Notes under the pieces: model-generated
The model's input: the letters and a program-made list of their open reading frames with translations, nothing else
Told to the model about the DNA's origin: nothing
The model's database searches: none
Made by a program: the position numbers and the translations under genes
Shown here: positions 7,702 to 16,731 of the stretch, in pieces
Numbering within the stretch: the stretch's first letter is position 1
Layout: each line of letters opens with the position of its first letter
From: Streptomyces reniochalinae
GTDB lineage: Bacteria; Actinomycetota; Actinomycetes; Streptomycetales; Streptomycetaceae
Direction of reading: 5' to 3'
Assembly (NCBI RefSeq): GCF_003323735.1
Contig: NZ_QOIM01000034.1
Location: 248,001-312,000, forward strand
Length of the DNA stretch: 64,000 bases

Positions 7702-8241
7702 ATGTCGACCGCGGCTCATGTACTGCTCGCCCTGCTCGCCGCCGGGCCGCTGCACGGGTATGACCTGAAGAAGGCCCACGATCTGCGCTTCCCCCGGGCG
7801 AAGCCGCTGGCCTTCGGGCAGGTGTACGCCACACTGGGCCGGCTGGAGAGGGACGGCCTGGTCGAGCAGGTCGGAACGAGCCGTGAAGGCGGCCCGGACC
7901 GCACCAAGTACGCCCTGACCCGCACCGGACGCAAGAGGCTCACGTCATGGCTGGCCACGGTCGAGACCCCGGCCCCCTACGTCGCCTCCGACCTGCTCGC
8001 CAAGGTCGTCGTCGCCCTCCTGGTCGCCGACCCCGAGCAGGCCCGCGGCTACCTGACCGCGCAACGCCAGGCCCACAGCGAACGGCTGCGCGAACTGACC
8101 GCTCTCAAGGCCGATCCGGCGACCCGCCTCCCCGACCTCGTCGCCGCCGACTTCGCCCTCACCCACCTCGACGCCGACCTGCGCTGGATGCACACCACGC
8201 TGGAACGCGTCGCCGAACTCCACCAGGAGATCCACTCATGA
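7702..8241 (+). CDS. PadR family transcriptional repressor
   Basis: 179 residues. A winged-helix domain (1-85) with the PadR pattern: LLALLAAGPLHGYDLKKAHD, VYATLGRLERDGLVEQVGT, and the wing DRTKYALTRTGRKRLTSWL. The C-terminal part (95-175) is an antiparallel helical dimerisation arm (ERLRELTALKADPATRLPDL). The start chosen is the ATG one base after the palindrome at 7670-7700; an upstream in-frame ATG at 7666 would place coding sequence through the operator. The stop overlaps the ABC ATPase start (ATGA), so regulator and transporter form one unit. The inducing ligand is probably the compound the transporter senses or exports. Confidence 0.93.
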   Translation: MSTAAHVLLALLAAGPLHGYDLKKAHDLRFPRAKPLAFGQVYATLGRLERDGLVEQVGTSREGGPDRTKYALTRTGRKRLTSWLATVETPAPYVASDLLAKVVVALLVADPEQARGYLTAQRQAHSERLRELTALKADPATRLPDLVAADFALTHLDADLRWMHTTLERVAELHQEIHS

Positions 8242-8954
8242 CACGCACGAGCGGAGCGACAGTCCTGCGAGCGCGGGGAGTCGTGAAGTCCTACGGGCCC
8301 ACACCCGCCCTGCGCGGTATCGACCTCGACCTGGCCGAGCGCGAGATCCTGGCACTGACAGGGCCGAGCGGCTCCGGCAAGTCGACACTGCTGCACTGCC
8401 TGGCCGGCATCCTGCGCCCCGACGCCGGCGAGATCACCTACGGGGAGCTGGCGCTGGGCGGCTGCTCGGAAGCCGAACGCTCGCGTCTGCGGCGCACCGA
8501 GTTCGGCGTGCTGTTCCAGTTCGGGCAGCTGGTCGAGGAGCTCACCGCAGCCGAGAACGCCGCGCTGCCGCTCCTGCTGACGGGCCGCGGCCGCAAGGAA
8601 GCCCGCACGGCCGCGCTGGAGTGGCTGGACCGCCTCGGTGCCGCCGACGTCGCCGACGTGCGCCCTCCCCGGATGTCCGGCGGCCAACAGCAACTGTGCG
8701 CCGCCGCACGGGCCCTGGTCACCGCGCCGCGCGTGCTGTTCGCCGACGAGCCCACCGGCGCCCTCGACCAGCTCACCGGCGAGAAACTCCTCGGCCACCT
8801 GGTGCGGGCCGCACGCGAACAGGGCACCAGCGTCCTGTTGGTCACCCACTCCCCCGGCATCGCCGCCTACGCAGACCGTGAACTCTCCCTCTACGACGGC
8901 GAAACCGACGCCACAGGGCTCGGAGCGGGACAGCGGATCGGGGTACCGCGATGA
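8238..8954 (+). CDS. ABC transporter ATP-binding protein (LolD/BceA/MacB type)
   Basis: 238 residues, a single nucleotide-binding domain: Walker A GPSGSGKST (about 41-49), Q-loop VLFQFGQLVEELT, signature MSGGQQQL, Walker B RVLFADEPTGALD, H-loop VLLVTHSPGIA. The A-D-E-P-T-G-A-L-D form is typical of FtsE/LolD/BceA ATPases that pair with FtsX-fold permeases. It is coupled by ATGA overlaps to PadR upstream and the permease downstream. Such systems export or detoxify hydrophobic or peptide antibiotics, or drive mechanotransmission. The substrate is not deducible. Confidence 0.94.
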   Translation: MTRTSGATVLRARGVVKSYGPTPALRGIDLDLAEREILALTGPSGSGKSTLLHCLAGILRPDAGEITYGELALGGCSEAERSRLRRTEFGVLFQFGQLVEELTAAENAALPLLLTGRGRKEARTAALEWLDRLGAADVADVRPPRMSGGQQQLCAAARALVTAPRVLFADEPTGALDQLTGEKLLGHLVRAAREQGTSVLLVTHSPGIAAYADRELSLYDGETDATGLGAGQRIGVPR

Positions 8955-10513
8955 GCGCCGCCCTCGGCATGCGCCCGGCCACCCTGACCAGGCTCGCGGT
9001 CGCCGGAACCCGCACCGACGCCCTGCGGGTCACCCTCACCGCTCTCAGCGCGCTGCTGGGCACCCTCGCGCTGCTCGCCGCGTTCACCGTCGCGGCCATC
9101 CCCACCCCGACGGGAACGGCCGGCGGTTCCGCGTCCTGGTCCCAGCAGTACACCAGCGCCCTGCTGCGGGAGCCGGGACTGCGGCCCGGCGTCGCCTCGG
9201 CGCTCGCCCTGCTGACCCTGCCGGTGCTGGCACTCGCCGGCCAGTGCGCCCGCATCGGCGCCCCGGCCCGCGACCGGCGTCTGGCAGCGCTGCGCCTGGC
9301 CGGAGCCACTCCACGCCAGTGCACCGCCGTCGTCGCCGCGGAGACGGGCGCGGCCGCACTGCTGGGCACCTGTGCCGGATTCGCCGGCTACTTCGCGCTG
9401 CGCGCGGCACTGGACCGGCCCGGTCCCCACGGGGGGCTCCCCCTGCCCACCGACGTCCTGCCGCATCCGGCAGCCCAGGCCGCCGTCCTGCTCGGTTTTC
9501 CGCTGCTCAGCGCCCTCACATCCGCTTTCCTGACCCGCCGGGTCACCGTCGGCCCCCTCGGCGTGGCCCGCCACCCGCGCACCAGGACGCCCCGGCCCTG
9601 GCCCGCCCTCCTCCTCGCCCTCGGCATCGCGGCCGTCGCCACGGGCGCCGCCCTGACGAGCGGAGAGACCTCACCACTGGCCGAGACGGCGCCCAGGTTG
9701 CTCCTCGCCCTCGGCGGCCTGTGCTCGCTGCTCGGCGTGATCCTGGGCACCGGTTGGCTCTCCGCCGCAGCGGGCCGGACGCTGCACCGCTTCGCCCGCG
9801 GCGCCCCGGCGCTGCTCGCCTCCCGGCAGTTGGCGGCCGATCCCTGGCGCGGCAGCCGCACCCTGGCCGCCTTCCTGGCCTGCCTCACCTTCGGCGCGGG
9901 TGCCGCAGCGGTACGGGCCTTCTTCGTGACGAACGAACAGGCCGAGGCCGAGTCGGCACGCCGCTACGCGGCGGCCACCGGCGAGAGCGCGCAGGACATC
10001 GCCCAGCGCGATCCCTTCTACCTGAACTCCATGGACCTGGTCGACCTCGCTGTCGCCGCCGCCTTGGTGATCGCCGCGTGCGGGCTGCTCGTCGCACTCG
10101 CCGAGAGCGTCGTCGCCCGGCACCGTGTCCACACGTCTTTGGTCGCCTCGGGCGTCCCGCGGCGCGTCCTCGTCCGGGCGGGCCTGTGGCAGACGCTGGC
10201 GCCGGCCGTACCCGCCGTGCTCCTCGCCCTCGCCGTCGGCACCGCGCTGGGCAGGGCCGCCGTCGGCACGCGAGTCACCACCGGCAGCCTCCAAGGACGC
10301 GCGTGCACGGCCGCGAACGGCTGCCCCGACGGGCTGACGCACGCCAACAGCGCGCCCGTCACCGTCCCCGAGGTCGTCCGCGCCACACCGGTGCCATGGA
10401 GCCAGCTCGCCCTCTACGGTGCCGGAGCGCTGGTCGCACTCCTCGTGGTGACCGCCGCCGCCCTGCTGTTCCTGCGTGGCACCGTGCGGGCCGAGGAGCT
10501 GCGCGCCGGGTGA
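8951..10513 (+). CDS. FtsX-like ABC transporter permease
   Basis: 520 residues with about eight hydrophobic segments, including LLGTLALLAAFTVAAI near the start, LALLTLPVLALAGQCARIG, LLGFPLLSALTSAFLT, PALLLALGIAAVATGA, LLALGGLCSLLGVILGT, LAVAAALVIAACGLLVALAE, PAVPAVLLALAVGTALG and the last GALVALLVVTAAALLFLRG. RDRRLAALRLAGATPRQ after segment 2 is the typical FtsX cytoplasmic loop; VARHRVHTSLVASGVPRRVL repeats it in the second half, so the protein is a tandem of two FtsX cores. A Cys pair (CTAANGC) lies in the last extracellular loop. It partners with the ATPase at 8238. Confidence 0.9.
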   Translation: MSAALGMRPATLTRLAVAGTRTDALRVTLTALSALLGTLALLAAFTVAAIPTPTGTAGGSASWSQQYTSALLREPGLRPGVASALALLTLPVLALAGQCARIGAPARDRRLAALRLAGATPRQCTAVVAAETGAAALLGTCAGFAGYFALRAALDRPGPHGGLPLPTDVLPHPAAQAAVLLGFPLLSALTSAFLTRRVTVGPLGVARHPRTRTPRPWPALLLALGIAAVATGAALTSGETSPLAETAPRLLLALGGLCSLLGVILGTGWLSAAAGRTLHRFARGAPALLASRQLAADPWRGSRTLAAFLACLTFGAGAAAVRAFFVTNEQAEAESARRYAAATGESAQDIAQRDPFYLNSMDLVDLAVAAALVIAACGLLVALAESVVARHRVHTSLVASGVPRRVLVRAGLWQTLAPAVPAVLLALAVGTALGRAAVGTRVTTGSLQGRACTAANGCPDGLTHANSAPVTVPEVVRATPVPWSQLALYGAGALVALLVVTAAALLFLRGTVRAEELRAG

Positions 10514-10528
10514 CCGGGGCCGGGGCCG

Positions 10529-11674
10529 TCACAGGCCGGGGCTCCAGTGGTGGCCGAAGGTGAAGCGGGCGGCCTCGACCTCGTGGCGCTGGTCGGCGTG
10601 GAGCACGCCGAGCGCGTAGGCCGTGGCCGGGGCGATGCGCGGGGTCGCCGCGGCCGAGGCGGCGGCCGCCGCGGCGGCGGACGCCTGCCGGTGCCGCTCC
10701 AGCGCCTCCCCCGCCGACCGCGTCCGCGCGTCCGGCCCAACCCGGGCCTCCAGCACCTCCTGGGCGTACCGGCACAGCCGCAGCAGCACCCGCACCTGGT
10801 CCCACGCCGCGTCCTGGCGGGCCTCAGTGGCCAGCGACCGCGCGAGCCCGTCCGCGTTGTACGGTGCGCCCGCACGGGACAGCGGGAGCGCGGCGACGGC
10901 GTCGGCGAGGTGTCGGCGCGCCTGCTCGGCCAGCGGTTCGAGAACCGCCGGGGCGGGCAGGCCGACCCGCGCCTCGTCCGCGCGGAACGGGGCCTCCGAC
11001 GCCAGCAGCGCCACCGCGTCCGCGACAGCGTGGAAGCGGGCCGAGCCCAGCGCCTGGAGCGCCGCCGAATGGGCGCGTGTCCTGGCCAGGGTCAGCTGCC
11101 TGTCCAGCAGCGCGCCCGCGCGGGCCGCTCCCACCGGCAGCGCGCTCTTCTCCCGCGCCACCGCCCCCGCCCTGCTGCCCGCCCGCACGACCGGCCCGGC
11201 GGACCCGTCCCCGGCCGGCCCCCCAAAGGTCTCCGCCGACGGCGCGGGACCCGCCAGCCGGTGCAGTGCGCCCAGCAGCCGCTCAAGACGCGCCGCGTAC
11301 GCGTGCTCGCGGCCCAATGTGCCCGCGAGCCAGCTCAGTTCCGTACGCAGGCTGTCGGCCCACGCCGGGTCGAGCAGCGGACGGTAGGTGAACAGCGTGC
11401 CGCCCAGCCGGCGCGCCGCCGCGCGGAGACCGTCCACGGCCGGTGCCGTACCGTCCCGCTCCGCGCCGTCGGGGCCTGGCCCCCCGCCGGAACCGCCCGC
11501 TTCCCGGGCGTGCGCGCGCAGTGCGCGCAGGAACTCCGCCGCGCGCCCGTGCAGATAGCCTCCGAGCACCTCCGCGGCGCTGCCCGCCGGCGCCCCAGAG
11601 GCCGGCCCGGCCCCGGCCGCGCCCCGCGTACCGGCCACGGGCTCGACCACCATGTCCCGGCTCCGTCCGGCCAT
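10529..11674 (-). CDS. CHAD domain protein, divergent version
   Basis: 381 residues; the ATG chosen has a GGGAAGGGG site, and a GTG 33 bp upstream is the alternative. CHAD domains are alpha-helical histidine-rich folds that bind inorganic polyphosphate. Seen: YLHGRAAEFLRALRAHAREA, VDGLRAAARRLGGTLFTYRP, ELSWLAGTLGREHAYAARLE. In ordinary CHAD proteins these read H-x-x-R-V-x-x-R-R-L and L-G-x-x-R-D-x-x-V; here the His and Asp are partly replaced, though the arginines remain. It sits 71 bp after ppk on the same strand, so a polyphosphate-granule role fits. An alanine-rich linker (about 310-340) precedes the C-terminal helix. Confidence 0.82.
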   Translation of the reverse strand: MAGRSRDMVVEPVAGTRGAAGAGPASGAPAGSAAEVLGGYLHGRAAEFLRALRAHAREAGGSGGGPGPDGAERDGTAPAVDGLRAAARRLGGTLFTYRPLLDPAWADSLRTELSWLAGTLGREHAYAARLERLLGALHRLAGPAPSAETFGGPAGDGSAGPVVRAGSRAGAVAREKSALPVGAARAGALLDRQLTLARTRAHSAALQALGSARFHAVADAVALLASEAPFRADEARVGLPAPAVLEPLAEQARRHLADAVAALPLSRAGAPYNADGLARSLATEARQDAAWDQVRVLLRLCRYAQEVLEARVGPDARTRSAGEALERHRQASAAAAAAASAAATPRIAPATAYALGVLHADQRHEVEAARFTFGHHWSPGL

Positions 11675-11744
11675 CACGACCCCTTCCCCGCCTCGCACGG
11701 GCGCCACCTGCCCGCGCCGTGCGGGCGCCGGCCCAGGCCGGCGC

Positions 11745-13955
11745 TCATGTCGCCACCGTCGGGCCGCGCTTGCGCCGCCGCCCCTCGATGAGCAGTTCCT
11801 GCACGTTCGGCAGCGGCTGCCCCTCCCCGTCGGCCGCCAGCGCGTGGCGCGTCCACACCCCGTCGGGCCCCAGATGCCACGACGCGGTCGTATCCGCCAT
11901 GCCCGTGGTCAGCAGCCGGTTCAAGGACGCACGGTGCGCGGGGTCGGTCACCCGTACCAGCGCCTCGATGCGCCGGTCCAGGTTGCGGTGCATCATGTCC
12001 GCGCTGCCCAGCCACACCTCGGGATCGCCGCCCTGCGCGAAGCTGAAGACACGGGAGTGCTCAAGGAACCGGCCCAGCACGCTGCGCACTCTGACGTTGT
12101 CGCTGAGTCCCGGCACCCCGGGGCGCAGCGCGCAGATGCCGCGCACCCACACGTCGACGGGCACGCCCGCCATGGAAGCGCGGTACAGCGCGTCGCACAC
12201 CGCCTCGTCGACGATGGAGTTGACCTTGATCCGCACGTACGCCTCGCGCCCCGCCCTGTGGTGGGTGATCTCCTTCTTGATGCGGGAGACCAGCCCGTCC
12301 CGCACCGAGTGCGGGGCGACCAGCAACCGCCGGTAGGTCTCGCGCCGCGAGTAGCCCGAGAGCCGGTTGAACAGGTCCGACAGGTCGGCGCCCACCTGCT
12401 GGTCCGCGGTCAGCAGCCCGAGGTCCTCGTACAGCCGCGCCGTCTTGGGGTGGTAGTTGCCGGTGCCGACGTGCGCGTACCGGCGCAGCACCTCGTCCTC
12501 CTGCCGCACCACGAGCGACAGCTTGCAGTGCGTCTTGAGCCCCACCAGGCCGTAGACGACATGGCATCCCGCCTCTTCCAGCTTCCGCGCCCACTTGATG
12601 TTGGCCTGCTCGTCGAAGCGGGCCTTGAGCTCGACGAGGACCAGTACCTGCTTGCCCGACTCGGCCGCGTCGATCAGCGCGTCCACGATCGGCGAGTCGC
12701 CCGAGGTGCGGTACAGGGTCTGCTTGATCGCCAGCACGCCCGGGTCGGCCGCCGCCTGCTCCAAAAAGGCCTGTACGGAGGTGGAGAACGAGTCGTAGGG
12801 GTGGTGGAGCAACACGTCCCGTTCGCGGAGCGCGGCGAAGATGTCGGGGGCCGACGCCGACTCCACCTCCGCCAGGTCCCGGTGGGTACCGGCCACGAAC
12901 TTCGGGTACTTCAGCTCGGGCCGGTCCATCGCCGAGGCGATACCCGACAGGCCCGTGAGGTCCAGCGGGCCGGGCAGCGGATACACCTCCGCCTCGCCGA
13001 CCTTCAACTCCCGCACCAGCAGGTCCAGCACGTACGGGTCGATGGACTCCTCGACCTCCAGCCGGACCGGGGGCCCGAAGCGGCGCCGCATCAGCTCCTT
13101 CTCCAGCGCCTGGAGGAGGTTTTCCGCATCGTCCTCCTCCACCTCCAGGTCCTCGTTCCGCGTCACCCGGAACATGTGGTGCGCCAGCACCTCCATGCCG
13201 GGGAAGAGTTCCTCCAGGTGCGCCGCGATGACGTCTTCGAGCGGCACATAACGGTGCGGGGAGGCCTCCAGGAACCGCGGCAGCAGCGGCGGCACCTTCA
13301 CGCGGGCGAAGTGGTGGTGGCCGCTGACCGGGTTGCGCACCACCACCGCCAGGTTCAGCGACAGCCCCGAGATGTACGGGAAGGGGTGCGCGGGGTCCAC
13401 CGCGAGCGGGGTGAGCACCGGATAGATCTGCTGCCGGAACATGCTGAACAGCCGCGCCTGTTCCTTCTCCGTCAGCTCGGCCCAGCGGATCAGGTGCAGC
13501 CCCTCGTGCGCCAGCGCCGGCGCCACGTCGTGCTGGTAGCACGCGGCGTGCCGCGCCATCAGCTCGCGGGATCTGCTCCAGATCCCCTCCAGCACCTCGC
13601 GCGGCTGGAGCCCCGACGCGCTCCGGGTCGCCACGCCCGTCGCTATCCTCCGTTTGAGCCCCGCGACCCGCACCATGAAGAACTCGTCCAGGTTGCTCGC
13701 GAAGATCGCCAGGAAATTCGCCCGTTCGAGCAGCGGTGTACGCGGGTCCTCCGCCAGTTCGAGCACCCGCTCGTTGAACGCGAGCCAGCTGCGTTCCCGG
13801 TCCAGGAACCGGTCGGCGGGCAGGTCGTCCGCCGTGTGCGCCGGGTGGCCGCTGCCGTCCTCGAAACTGTCGACATCCGAGTCGATGTCCGGGTCAAGGC
13901 CCAGGTCGGGGCCCGCGCCGGGAACATTGCTGGGGCGGTGCGGTTGCTGGGTCAT
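11745..13955 (-). CDS. ppk: polyphosphate kinase 1
   Basis: 736 residues. It reversibly transfers the gamma phosphate of ATP to polyphosphate. Domains in order: acidic N-terminal tail (LDPDIDSDVDSFEDGSG), N domain with FLDRERSWLAFNERVLELA, head domain, and two PLD-like C domains. The autophosphorylated His lies in RYAHVGTGNYHPKTARLY (about His495) and the second catalytic His in SADMMHRNLDRRIE (about His656). MTQQPHRP was taken as the start; its ribosome site is weak and an upstream ATG at 13997 is possible. In S. coelicolor, from memory, ppk is next to pstSCAB; here it is about 40 kb away. Confidence 0.95.
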   Translation of the reverse strand: MTQQPHRPSNVPGAGPDLGLDPDIDSDVDSFEDGSGHPAHTADDLPADRFLDRERSWLAFNERVLELAEDPRTPLLERANFLAIFASNLDEFFMVRVAGLKRRIATGVATRSASGLQPREVLEGIWSRSRELMARHAACYQHDVAPALAHEGLHLIRWAELTEKEQARLFSMFRQQIYPVLTPLAVDPAHPFPYISGLSLNLAVVVRNPVSGHHHFARVKVPPLLPRFLEASPHRYVPLEDVIAAHLEELFPGMEVLAHHMFRVTRNEDLEVEEDDAENLLQALEKELMRRRFGPPVRLEVEESIDPYVLDLLVRELKVGEAEVYPLPGPLDLTGLSGIASAMDRPELKYPKFVAGTHRDLAEVESASAPDIFAALRERDVLLHHPYDSFSTSVQAFLEQAAADPGVLAIKQTLYRTSGDSPIVDALIDAAESGKQVLVLVELKARFDEQANIKWARKLEEAGCHVVYGLVGLKTHCKLSLVVRQEDEVLRRYAHVGTGNYHPKTARLYEDLGLLTADQQVGADLSDLFNRLSGYSRRETYRRLLVAPHSVRDGLVSRIKKEITHHRAGREAYVRIKVNSIVDEAVCDALYRASMAGVPVDVWVRGICALRPGVPGLSDNVRVRSVLGRFLEHSRVFSFAQGGDPEVWLGSADMMHRNLDRRIEALVRVTDPAHRASLNRLLTTGMADTTASWHLGPDGVWTRHALAADGEGQPLPNVQELLIEGRRRKRGPTVAT

Positions 13956-14242
13956 ACCGCCATTGTCGATGCTCTTCACGAGGATGAGGCGGGGCATTTC
14001 GCGAGCCTCGCAAGAGAGTGTGAATCGCTGGTTACGTCCACATGGCAACCCGGGGCGCCCCCGGTTACCCCCGGGTTCCTCCGCGCCCGTGCCTGTGCTC
14101 GGGGGGCGTGGCCGTTCTCGCTCGGTGGGCCGTCACCACGGGGCCCGGCGGCGTGCGTCCGGATCATGAACCCGTGCCACAACACGCCCGTTGTATCGGG
14201 CAGTTGGCGGCGCCCGGTCGCCACCGCAGGAGGGGGGCGGAC

Positions 14243-15721
14243 ATGCCCGAACGGGACCCGGTCAGGGAACCAGAGCTCGTCGCGACGTACTGGATCGGCG
14301 AGCAGGAGATGGGCGATGCGGTCAAGAACGGGCTGAAGGAACTGGCTCAGCGGTTTCCGAATGCGCCGAGGGAACTGCGGGTGCTTCCACCGCGGCACCC
14401 GGGGCCTACCGGACGGCAGCAGTGGCAGGAGCTCATGGAGGGATACGCCAGGGATGCCGGTGAGCAAGGCTATCGGCTGGTGCACCTTCCCGATATCGCC
14501 GACAAGCTGGCCCATGGCCTCGACCGGACGAAGTACACGAGCGACACGCTCAAAGACATCTACGGAATGGAGGCCGCCAACGCCGGTCACATCTCGACGA
14601 AGGACCTGAGCTTCTACCTCGGGATGGGCGCCGAGACGGGCCTGCACGTCGACCTCTCGCATCACCACATGAGGGACTCGGAGTGGGAGGCGGTGCAAAG
14701 GAGCCCGAACTTCAACCCGGCGGCGGTGGCACCGATCGACTTCTCCACCGCCGAGCTCAAGATCGTCGACCTCTCGCACGGCGAGGACGCGCTCATCCGG
14801 AACCCGCTGAGCTCCGAGTACCAGTCGACGCCCGAACGGTTCGACGCGGCGGGCATCGAACCGGAGTACGTGCGCCATCTCGACGCCTTCGCCGTGTACG
14901 CGCGTGAGGGCACCCGCGGGCAGCAGTTCGGCCAGGCGGCGGCCAACCAGTACATCGGCTACCTCGCGAAGATGGCCCAGGACGAGGTCAGCAAGCAGAA
15001 CGTCGCCTTCAGGGACCAGGACGGCCACACCAGGTTCCGGCCGACACGCATCACCCTCACGAATGACAATCTGCTGGCCGCCAAGTACAACCCAGGAGAC
15101 CCGCGCCGCGAGGACATCATCGGCAGGATGAACATCAACGCCGCCATCGACGCCGCCCACCTCGTCTACGGTCGGCCCCGGACGCCGGATAGCCAAGGGC
15201 CGGGCAGAGCGCCTCGGGTGGATCCGCAGGTCTGGGACGCCATCACCATGCAGGCGTTCGAGGTGAATGGTGCGCGCGTGCTGCCGCAGCTCGGCCTGAC
15301 CAAGGTCAGCCAGAACAGTTGGCGCAGTAGCGACCAGCGCGACCCCATGGACCTGGGCAAAACCCTCGCCGGGGACAAGGTGACCCTCGTGCAGGCCACC
15401 AACATGGGTGTGGCCGAGGCCGCTCGGGCGGCCTCCAACCCGGGTCTGTCCGCGGCATCCCGGGCCGAGCTCAAGAAGCTGAGCGAGCCATCGCGCATCC
15501 CTTACGAGGTGCGGTACTCCTCGTCCGCCGACAACTCCCCGCGCCGCACCCCCAGCCCGGCCGGTGAGAAGGGGATGTCCGTGGAGCAGCTGCGGCAGGA
15601 TGTGGCCAACATGTCCATGCCCCGGACCCCGTCCCCGGAAAGGCCGAACGCCTCCGCGAACGTCGCCGCTCAGCCGACCCACCAGCCGGTGAAGCGGTCG
15701 GCGACCGGCCCGAGGCGTTAG
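14243..15721 (+). CDS. unrecognised 492-residue protein
   Basis: Strong AGGAGGGGG before the ATG; 492 residues; no signal peptide or membrane segment. I recognise no family. Visible features: a His-rich patch HVDLSHHHMRDSEW, a companion IVDLSHGEDALI, the stretch EGTRGQQFGQAAANQYIGYL, and a C-terminal low-complexity tail carrying PRRTPSPAGEKG, SVEQLRQDVANMSMPRTPSP and PVKRSATGPRR. The mixed alpha/beta body has more Asn, Lys, Tyr and Ile than neighbouring proteins, and its codons appear somewhat less GC-biased, hinting at acquisition. The repeated R-T-P-S-P motifs resemble kinase or scaffold sites. It diverges from ppk and converges on mshD. A toxin or effector role is possible but unsupported. 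Confidence 0.8.
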   Translation: MPERDPVREPELVATYWIGEQEMGDAVKNGLKELAQRFPNAPRELRVLPPRHPGPTGRQQWQELMEGYARDAGEQGYRLVHLPDIADKLAHGLDRTKYTSDTLKDIYGMEAANAGHISTKDLSFYLGMGAETGLHVDLSHHHMRDSEWEAVQRSPNFNPAAVAPIDFSTAELKIVDLSHGEDALIRNPLSSEYQSTPERFDAAGIEPEYVRHLDAFAVYAREGTRGQQFGQAAANQYIGYLAKMAQDEVSKQNVAFRDQDGHTRFRPTRITLTNDNLLAAKYNPGDPRREDIIGRMNINAAIDAAHLVYGRPRTPDSQGPGRAPRVDPQVWDAITMQAFEVNGARVLPQLGLTKVSQNSWRSSDQRDPMDLGKTLAGDKVTLVQATNMGVAEAARAASNPGLSAASRAELKKLSEPSRIPYEVRYSSSADNSPRRTPSPAGEKGMSVEQLRQDVANMSMPRTPSPERPNASANVAAQPTHQPVKRSATGPRR

Positions 15722-15773
15722 CCGAGGCGCTGGGAGGTCTCGCCGGCGTAAGAGGGACCGGCGGGGGCCGACC

Positions 15774-15812
15774 GCGGCCACCCCGGCCGCCTGGAGGCGC
15801 CGGGGCGGCCGC
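15774..15812. terminator. hairpin between convergent genes
   Basis: A long imperfect stem: outer arms GCGGCC/GGCCGC at 15774-15779 and 15807-15812, inner arms CCCCGG...CCGGGG with one bulge, and a two-base apex. It lies between the unrecognised protein (ends 15721) and mshD (ends 15822), which face each other. Confidence 0.7.
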
Positions 15813-15821
15813 GGGGGGCTC

Positions 15822-16721
15822 CTACGTTTCGGTGCGGTACATCAGGTCGGTCTCGTAGGTGCTGAAGCCGAGGGCCTCGTAGACCCTGACGGCGGCCACG
15901 TTGTCGGCGTCGACGTAGAGCATGGCCGTCGGCAGTCCCCGCTCCCGCGCGAGGTGGCGGAGACCGATGGTGGTGAGGGCCTTGCCGAGGCCGCCGCCCT
16001 GTTCGCCGGGGGCGACGCCGAGTACGTACACCTCGCCGAGGCCCTCCGCCGCGTGCACCTTGGTCCAGTGGAAGGCGATCAGGCGCCCGCCGCGTTCGGC
16101 GAGGAAGAAGCCCGCCGGGTCGAACCACTCCTCCGCCTTGCGGTCGTCGAGGTCGCGCTGGGTGAGCCCGCCCTGTTCCGGGTGGTGGGCGAACGCGGCG
16201 GCGTTGAGCGCCAGCCAGTCCGCGTCGTCCTCGCCGGGCTGGAAGGTCCTGACGGTGACCCCTTCGGGGAGCGTGGGCTCGGGCTGGTCCCAGCCGGCCA
16301 GCGGCCGCCGCAGCTGCCGCAGTTCGCGGAAGAGGGTGAGGCCGAGGCTCTGCGCGAGATGGCGGGCGGCGGGGTGCCCACCGTGTGCCCACAGGCGCAG
16401 CCGCCGTCCGGACATCTCCAGCAGGGCCTGGCCGAGCCGCCTGCCGTGGCCGTTGCCGCGGGCCGCCGGGGCGACGACGAGTTCGGCGGCGGGCGCCTCC
16501 ACCGGGTCGGTGTCCTCGAGTTGCGCGTACCCGGCCAGGGTGCCGTCGCCGGTGCGCAGCAGCAGGTGGCGGACCGCTTCGCGGGGGCCGCCACGCAGGT
16601 GGATCCGGCCCTGTTCGGACACGGCGGCCTGGCCGTCCTGCCGCGCGGCCTCCTCGATCAGTGCCAGGACCTCGGGTACGACACCTGCGGGTACCTCGTC
16701 CACAACTTCCACGTCACTCAT
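15822..16721 (-). CDS. mshD: mycothiol synthase (acetyl-CoA:Cys-GlcN-Ins acetyltransferase)
   Basis: 299 residues, the usual MshD length. It catalyses the last step of mycothiol synthesis, acetylating the cysteine amine of Cys-GlcN-Ins. Two GNAT domains: the N-terminal one has VVAPAARGNGHGRRLGQALL (acetyl-CoA pyrophosphate loop R-G-x-G-x-G/R), the C-terminal active one has YVLGVAPGEQGGGLGKALTT and ends RVYEALGFSTYETDLMYRTE, typical of MshD. EWFDPAGFFLAE and FHWTKVH are substrate-site features of the family. It is followed 10 bp downstream of the histidine kinase stop, reading the same way. Confidence 0.95.
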   Translation of the reverse strand: MSDVEVVDEVPAGVVPEVLALIEEAARQDGQAAVSEQGRIHLRGGPREAVRHLLLRTGDGTLAGYAQLEDTDPVEAPAAELVVAPAARGNGHGRRLGQALLEMSGRRLRLWAHGGHPAARHLAQSLGLTLFRELRQLRRPLAGWDQPEPTLPEGVTVRTFQPGEDDADWLALNAAAFAHHPEQGGLTQRDLDDRKAEEWFDPAGFFLAERGGRLIAFHWTKVHAAEGLGEVYVLGVAPGEQGGGLGKALTTIGLRHLARERGLPTAMLYVDADNVAAVRVYEALGFSTYETDLMYRTET

Positions 16722-16731
16722 GGGACCGACC

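Noticed and set aside
13956..14060. Possible PHO box ahead of ppk
   Set aside because: Only one GATTCACACT-like unit is present; no 11-bp-spaced repeats could be found, so PhoP control is not claimed.
11652..14336. 894-codon plus-strand open frame opposite ppk
   Set aside because: Fully antisense to ppk, whose catalytic motifs are unmistakable; the frame is open only because of high GC.
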